A stretch of 64,000 nucleotides of DNA, from assembly GCA_916610825.1 (NCBI GenBank), contig OU744450.1:21134814-21198813 (forward strand), in the 5' to 3' direction. Positions 57,263 to 64,000 of the stretch are shown here, piece after piece. The notes under the pieces were generated by a model that was not told where the DNA came from, did not search any database, and worked only from the letters and a program-made list of their open reading frames with translations. The translations under genes and the position numbers were made by a program. Numbering within the stretch: position 1 is the stretch's first letter; each line of letters starts with the position of its first letter. This DNA is from Haliclystus octoradiatus. Lineage: Eukaryota > Cnidaria > Staurozoa > Stauromedusae > Haliclystidae.

Positions 57263-57436
57263 GCTGATTTCTTGATGAACGGCTATCCTGTCTAAACAAC
57301 CTTCAAGCCTTCAAAACGCTCATGGGATTGAGGCTTGACAGAAACAAAACCTTTTCCATCAAAAAATGGTCTTGCAAATAATCATAAAGCATGACAACGT
57401 TAAACAACAAATTATTTGCCAAGAAATAATAAAAAC
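57263..57436. promoter_or_regulatory. Bidirectional intergenic promoter region WDR46/Rabex-5
   Basis: Only 174 bp separate the two divergent start codons, so both 5'UTRs and promoters must lie here or extend into the first introns. No TATA box is evident. A TTTTGCGTCTTGTGACGCAAGG palindrome-like ATF/C-EBP-type site occurs in Rabex-5 intron 1 at about 57572-57593 and may contribute. Confidence 0.6.
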
Positions 57437-60400
57437 ATGACATCAAAGTCAGTTAAAAAGCTGTCGAATACAGTTCTTTACTGTACAAATGGGTAAGTTA
57501 ATCAGTTCTATCTAATTTGTTGCAACCGTATGCCTATGTGTTAGTTGTATTTGTTACATTTTCTTTTGCGTCTTGTGACGCAAGGGTCGTCACCTGATCG
57601 TTGTTGTTTTCATTATTGAGATCGAATTCATCTTTCTCAATATATCAATTTGCCTAATACCACATACACTTATCAATTTATATTCTGTTAAGCTTTTCAT
57701 GTGCTCTAATTAGCACGGAAGGAATACTTAATTGAAATCTGGGTAAACCAATGGGCAACCTGTTTTCTTCTCATTTTTCGCAGCTTGATAATTATCTGCT
57801 TACTAAAAACTAGAAAAACCGATATTTTGCTTGTATTTTCTTCTTCTCGTTAACGCTATGGTACACTCGATTTTTATATATAAGTTATATCAGATGAATA
57901 AAAAGAAAATTCCTAAAACAAAAGTGAAAAAGTTTATTTTGTACCGACTCATATGGTTCGGAATTCCACAGCTGAGCTTAGCTTAAATTTGTGCTAACTG
58001 TTAAACCATTTTTTGCTAATTGATCAATTTCCCTTGGTAATTAAGATAACCAAAAAATACATATAATTCACATGCGTTGTAAGTTTAAATTTTATGTTAT
58101 TACCACCTGTGATTAGGGCTACCATGCTGATGAAGATAATTGCACACTGCTTGTTTATAAATCCTTTATAATTAAAATGTAAATAATTGATTTCATTATA
58201 AGTTAGTACAAATAACTTTTCAGATAATCACCCTGATACAATGATGTTAACTTATCCTGCTTGCAGACTGAAACAATATAGGAAAGTGTAAAGTCTATTT
58301 TTTTTTTTTTTTTTAATTCTGCATAGTGGACCCAACAAAGCTGTTTTACTGACACTACACTTTTGCTAAGACATGTTTTAGCCTGTACGCAGGCTATCAC
58401 TATCACTAGTCTTGTAAACACAGTGATTCAATCCTATTGGCTACTGGGTTAGCTGTTCACAAGCTTGATTATTTTAATTTGATATCAACCAATGAGATTA
58501 CGTTGGTCTCAATCATTTCATTGTATTTCAATATTTAAGAAAATATAATATGCAAAGTATTTTTGAGTTAGATTTGTTTCAAAATTCAATATTGGTAAAA
58601 ATTAACTGGACTTGAGTTATCATGTTGTATTATATAAGTGTGTAGGCTGTGTGTGTGTATATTTTATTTTAATTCTTAAAGACACATATGATATGAGCAT
58701 TGAGCAGTACCGTTCATCGTGACATGTTAGTATTGTATTGTAGGCCTACATACAATCAATAGGTTTATTAATCTTTTCAAACTTTGAACAAAATATATCA
58801 ATTCCACATTAGAAAGTCAACAGAAGATGTATAGCAATAGATAGCATTGGTATTTCATATCATCCGAACACAACAAATGACCAAGTCCTTTTTTACGGGT
58901 TAGGCAATATACAATTCAAAACAACACAATTTCTATCAAGATACCTTTTTCTTTTGCGGGAATGTTTTGCTATTTGACATATGGTTTCGTAATAAATTTC
59001 TGCTCTATCCTATGATGCTAGAAAAATGTTGATTTATGTTTATTTCAGAAATAGATTATGGTCGCATAATGCTTTGTAGGTAAACAAATAGATAAATTCC
59101 ACCGAGATAGCGGCATTGGAACTGGGAAGATTGTTCTTCAACAAAATGGCACAGCCAGGAGATATGGACTTGGAGGCCAATTTTGACCATTTGTGAAACA
59201 ATTTTGATAATTTTTTTTGCTAGTAGGCCTTCCTAAGCAGGCAACATGAAATAACATATAATCTAAATCATTTTAGATCATTAGCAATAAATTCGAACAA
59301 GATAGGGGCGACGCGTCCCAACACAGAACTGCTAGTTCGACAACAAAAGGTCATATAACACAGAAGGCAAACTGTTGAATTTAAAATCAATTGCAATTGC
59401 AAACAAAATTATTGTGTTTCTACATAACGATGATGGGACACAAGCAGGAACCAACAGAAAATAGATGTATTTGAGATTAATATAAGACAGACAACCTCAA
59501 AGTAGCGTTGCGTAGCAACTCTGTCAATTATCCTGCTGAAATGTGCTTGCAGCTAAAACATTTTACAAACTTTCCGAACATCACATTCAAACTCTCTTGT
59601 AATAAATAATATCATTCCGCTTTTGGTTTCACAAAGTGGGACACAAGAATCTCCAAATTATCATGTTCAATGTCAATTTTGATAGGGGAAAGAGCCGAGC
59701 TTTGCAAAACGCAAAAAGATGACGTACATATAGAAAAAAGTTCTATCTATACCAAAAGGCGATATACTGTATACACTTTAACAGTAGCCTAACTTAGCTA
59801 CATTTTCACATATCGCTTCAGTCTAATTCAGATTAATATTTTACAATCTAGATAATCAGATCAATGCTAGAAATGTCAGCAGTGTAGGTTGTAATTGATA
59901 TTTTTTGACATAATTATTTTTATTTAGTTGTGGTTTCTACGGCAATCCAGCCTGGGATGGCTATTGTTCAAAATGCCATAAGGAATTTCTCCAAAGATCT
60001 CGCAGTCAGAGTACAGCATCTGCTATAACAGAAAAAGGTGCAAATGCCCCCCTTACACCAATTGGTGAGTATGAGAATGATAACATTGAACAAAGGAATT
60101 TATCATTAGTATCACATTTCTAATGAATTACTTCATCATGTAGATCAGGGATAAATCAAAAACACAGTTATTTGCGACAGTTTCAATATATCTTATACCG
60201 GTTATCTTAATCTTAACGTAGAAAAGAGATTTGATTCAAACATATGTATTAAACCATACTTCTCAATGATGTATATAGGTGTGATTAACTTAAAATATTT
60301 GTATTCCAAATCACGGCCCCTAAACAAACAAGCACTTGCGCTTGAGGGGTGCTGCCAAACAAGTCACTTTGTTCAATCTACAAATAGTGTTAACCAGATT

Positions 60401-63400
60401 AATTTGCACATGTAACACAATAATTTGTAATTTGCCAAATTGAAATGTTTGAAATATATAATCTATCTATCTATCTATGTTAATAACTCTCTGAGTTTTC
60501 CATCAAAGTGTTTGAAAGTATTGTAGATTTGTAGTATTGTTTGAATTGCAGCGTTTTGATCTATGTTTTTATTAAGAATGTTATTTCATTTCTGTTTTGT
60601 ACTCTTTGTATTGAACCAATCTTTTTATTTTGCAGTCTTTGCGGCTTTACGTCATCACTTGCTATTGTTCGCCAGGGATCCCCGGGATCCCCCATTGATT
60701 TCGCCAATCCAATTTTGCCTACATTTAAATGAACATGACACCAAATAATGTTTTTCCGGAATCAAATGGCCCGATAAATAGGAATGGCGACAATAATTTT
60801 TAACTCTTATAAGCTGAGTTATTTAATGTTGAAAGTACCATATATCAGAAGTAGTGCTCTTTCGAAAGTTGGAACTCATGCCGAAATGACAAGAGATCCC
60901 ACTATGGAATGGAAAAACAGTAAAGTCTAGACTTAAAAAAATTGTCATTTCAGAACAGATATGCCTTTGGGAAATATGAAATATGGTAGGCCTACTTTTA
61001 ACATTAAATAACTCTGTTTATAAGAATCGAAATTGAAAAATTATTGTCGCCATTCTATTTATTTTGCATGGGCTATGCGATTCTGAAAAAACATTTTTAG
61101 TGTCATGTGCATTTTAAACCCAGCAACTTGGGTAACTCGTTGCTAGTATTTTATATATTTATATGATATTTAATAAATTTATCATATGATTTAAAGGGGA
61201 AATATTGTGTTCAAAATGTTCTTCTTTCACCACTTACAATATTTACCTGATTTCAACTTTTAAATAATAATTTCTATTTTGTAGGAGAGCATGTCGCTGT
61301 AGAGGAAACACAATTAGAGAAATTTTCAAAATTTGGTCAGAAGAAGAAACAAAAGAATGAATCTAAGAAGTAAGTTTTTGTTGCCATTACAATCTATATA
61401 TAATTTGATGAAATTTGTTTTAATTATGTCTATAGATATAAATGGGAATTTCTTTGTGTATGTGTGTTTGCGGTGGCTAAACCGAATAGCATATCATCTG
61501 ATAGATAATTGCAAATAGTTCTACCTAACAGGCTTTGTTTTTTCAAATTTCCCTTTGCTTTGCATATTAAAAGAAAATGTTATTTCACGCACTGATTTTA
61601 TTTTGCTTTTTGGAAAAGTCATGCTTCATTGTGTCACGTTCCTATTGTTTAATATTAAATTTTACACATGTCATTGATTATTTGTTCGTCTGGACAACCA
61701 GACAACGTCAATGGTAGTTTTAATTCAGCCAAATTTAACCCAACAGCCCTGGGTAAAAAATTGCTAGTAATATTATAAATGAAGCAGGATAAGAAATCAT
61801 TAAAATCACGATTTTGAGATTGTGTCAAGAGAACACAGTACAAACATGCTTTCTTTTTGTTATCTTGCGTCAGATATCATAAACTCACAAGTTTACGCTT
61901 TATTGATTACCTAACCAATTTACCAAGCACACTTAGCACAGTCACACAATCCATATCTCACACTCAGCTTCATGCGACTCTCAAGCATTAAATTCGGTTC
62001 ATACTTATTTCGATTTGGAAAGATTAAGATAATATAATTAATTTAGATTCTTCAATTTTTGTATTATAGCCTCACATAGTTTTAATAGTTTGGAAATATA
62101 GTCTTGCCAGATTTGTATGCTTTTTAAGTAAAAAGAGCTTGACTGCAGATATCAAAGCCTTCCAGTCTGCTTCAAGCTGTTTTCATATTCATAACTGCCC
62201 CATTCTTAAGAAACTTGTGAAACAGTGGCAGCATTTCGTTAATTAGCGTACATAAGGCCAACTGCTCTGATAGACTGATTTTGACATAAAATTGAAAGCA
62301 AGATTGTTTTCAAGAATGTTGCTTGGTTTTCACATTGTAATGCAATTAGAAGCCAATTTAAATCTTTAATTTAAGTCTATTATAAACATTTGTAATGTCA
62401 TGTCGGATATTTGAAACAATATTAAAATGCATTGTCTGCCTAAGGTTAAGTTAAGCTTATTATTTGATGGGAGTTTTACTATCTTTTTAGGGAAAGTGTG
62501 AAAAAGTTTTTTAAGAAAAGCCCATCTGCAAAGCTTGACTCACCACCTGCTCAACCTAAAAGATCATCAAGATGTAATTTTTTTTAATTAGTTTAATTCA
62601 TGATTGAGTAATGCTATTAATGGGATTGTTACCAGAGAACAGAGTGTGAGAGGAGGCTTTTTACTTCTGAAACACCAACAAAAAAGGAATAGTTATTGTT
62701 ATCTTGCTTGAAAGAAATTACAAATTCCCTTTTAAAATAAGAAAAATGTTACTATAGTTACAACTCCCAATTTTACATCTTCATTGTTATAATATTTAAT
62801 ATACTTAGCTTAGAAATTTAGCTCAATCTTCAGGCATCCTAGATCTCAGGATTCTTCAGCTCTCAGAGTATAAGTAAGTAATTGAGAGGATATCGCCCTC
62901 ATATCCTGAGAGGATACCATTTTTCTATATCTCTAGAGGCTTGGCTCTTTTCGCTAAGAGTAATGTTTATAAATTCTCTTTATTGATCTCAACCGCAACA
63001 CTGCATATCAATTTCAACAAATTCCATGATTGGTATCATATGTAGGCCTATGTCTCAATTGTCAAGGCACATTGGTTCATGGCAGCTAATTATAATTGAT
63101 TTCCTTCTGGACCTGTCTATCTGCCATCTGAAGATGGCACTCGTTTGATGTTTCAGACAAAGTCAAGGCTGGGTTGACCATCAGGGAATTCGGATTTGAA
63201 CCACAGTTGATTAGAGATGATCAGATCTGAAGTCCAGTTTGTCTGCCATTTTAGGCGATAATTCTCCTCCTAAGACTATACCAGATAATAAAACAGTAGC
63301 CAATAGAACATTCTCATTTTCGGTTTTTGGTTTAAGAACAGACATTTTAGTTTGATATTTATAAGTGTATTTCTTGAAGTAAAATACTGGACGATGGTTA

Positions 63401-64000
63401 TTATGTTTATTTTAGCATCATTGTCACATTCTGAAAGTGTACAAGCGTCAAGAGATTTTGTTGAATTTTTAAAAGCATTGAAACGACCTGCTGCACATGA
63501 CATTGCAGACAGATGCCAGAGGTATATAGGCCTACTTATACTGTATTTTCTATATCAAATATATTTTCTTTTTTGAATCTGACCATGAATTTTTAATTTT
63601 TTTTTGTTATGATTTCAGGTTTATTGGCAAAGTATTGAGTAACCGTGGGATCTCAGTAGAAGCTATTAGTGAATTAGTTCAAAATTTCTATGTGGTGAGT
63701 TTACGTTCATGTGAAATTAATATTATTGAGTCTACCTTTATATAAAGGTCACCTGTTCATAGTGGTCGAATTTCCTAGATTTCCTGATTCTATTATTTTG
63801 CAATAATAGGCACAGTGGATATGCTGAACCGACCAAAAAAGGCAATCACAATTTAGCTTTTAATAGGATTGTAATTTTATGGTCAAACCCTTCTCATTTC
63901 AAATATATAGACAGTGGGCATGAAAGTGGAAAAGATGATTAAAAAGACCCCCTTGACATTTAACTTTTTATATACATTGTAAACGGCTCAGATTGAGTTA
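57437..64000 (+). CDS. RABGEF1: Rabex-5/RABGEF1-like Rab5 guanine nucleotide exchange factor, 5' part
   Basis: Exons 57437-57492, 59928-60064, 61285-61369, 62491-62573, 63416-63521 and 63619-63694 join in phase (181 codons), and the gene continues past the right edge. Residues 16-35 form an A20-type zinc finger, C-x3-C-x11-C-x2-C, with [13 protein letters not shown] split across the first intron. Residues about 75-115 hold a basic linker with SKFGQKKKQ and VKKFFKKSP, matching the family's linker. Residues from about 130 ([11 protein letters not shown]) start the membrane-binding/helical-bundle region. The catalytic Vps9 domain is beyond the window. By family knowledge it binds ubiquitin through the zinc finger and activates Rab5 on early endosomes. 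Confidence 0.93.
57493..59927 (+). other. Rabex-5 intron 1
   Basis: Contains a T run at 58299-58314 and nothing else that could be identified. Short ORFs here lack splice or family support. Confidence 0.5.
60455..60480. repeat. ATCT tetranucleotide microsatellite
   Basis: About four to five ATCT units in Rabex-5 intron 2. Confidence 0.7.
60733..61108. repeat. Foldback element in Rabex-5 intron 2
   Basis: Arms 60733-60840 and 60984-61108 are diverged inverted repeats (shared ACATTAAATAACTC and AATTATTGTCGCCATTC; ends ACATGACAC and GTGTCATGT). The loop of about 143 bp has no ORF. Confidence 0.8.
61370..62490 (+). other. Rabex-5 intron 3
   Basis: No gene or clear repeat. A segment at about 61735-61775 (AACCCAACAGCCCTGGGTAA...TTGCTAGTA) resembles the text just beyond the foldback at 61118-61150. 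Confidence 0.4.
62887..63271 (-). repeat. tRNA-derived SINE, copy 2
   Basis: Matches copy 1 (1614-1965) along its length, including GATGTTTCAGA, TCAAGGCTG and GATTTGAACCACAGT (box B complement). The box A region is more decayed. It lies in Rabex-5 intron 4 in the sense-opposite orientation, 144 bases before exon 5. Confidence 0.8.
63725..63775. repeat. Pogo-MITE-like fragment
   Basis: TATAAAGGTCACCTGTTCATAGTGGTC resembles the interior of the 46792-46974 family; no termini are visible. Confidence 0.35.

Overview
Animal genomic DNA, AT-rich, with multi-exon genes, GT-AG introns of about 0.1-10 kb, and many kinds of transposable element. The gene families (TNF-receptor-like death receptor, VWA7-like secreted protein, WDR46, Rabex-5), the LINE/hAT/pogo-like repeats and the frequent TAGGCCTA motif suggest a marine invertebrate, possibly a deuterostome. 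The species cannot be fixed from sequence alone. Exons were worked out by eye from splice sites, reading phase and family resemblance.

Layout. (1) 78-7121, minus: a secreted VWA7/hemicentin-like von Willebrand A protein. Its signal-peptide exon and three core exons are clear; one or more linking exons are unresolved. (2) 8343-15180: two LINE retrotransposons head to tail, the first 5'-truncated and frameshifted, the second with both ORFs open. (3) 15864-34905, plus: a complete eight-exon gene for a 310-residue death receptor (signal peptide, TNFR cysteine-rich repeats, one transmembrane helix, death domain). Its 9.7-kb intron 2 holds a Ty3/gypsy element, a foldback element and a palindrome cluster. 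Introns 6 and 7 hold small DNA transposons with clean target duplications. (4) 37358-37532, plus: an unassigned 3'-terminal exon. (5) 37776-57262, minus: a complete 14-exon WDR46 (BING4/Utp7) gene of 569 residues. Its introns contain two apparently independent same-strand ORFs (coiled-coil protein 40341-41246; acidic protein 44357-44782), a dead tyrosine-recombinase element, hAT and pogo-like MITEs and foldback elements. (6) 57437 to the right edge, plus: the first six exons of a Rabex-5/RABGEF1 gene, head to head with WDR46 across 174 bp.

The main genes are unrelated in function: ribosome biogenesis (WDR46), endosomal Rab5 activation (Rabex-5), death-receptor signalling and a secreted adhesion-type protein. 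No operon or defence-island-like system is visible. The most unusual points are a near-perfect inverted copy of the death receptor's last coding segment just after its stop codon, differing only at synonymous sites within the coding part; a nested coiled-coil gene with its own CRE/E-box promoter and a duplicated C-terminal motif; and a layered set of foldback and MITE families, some inserted inside others.
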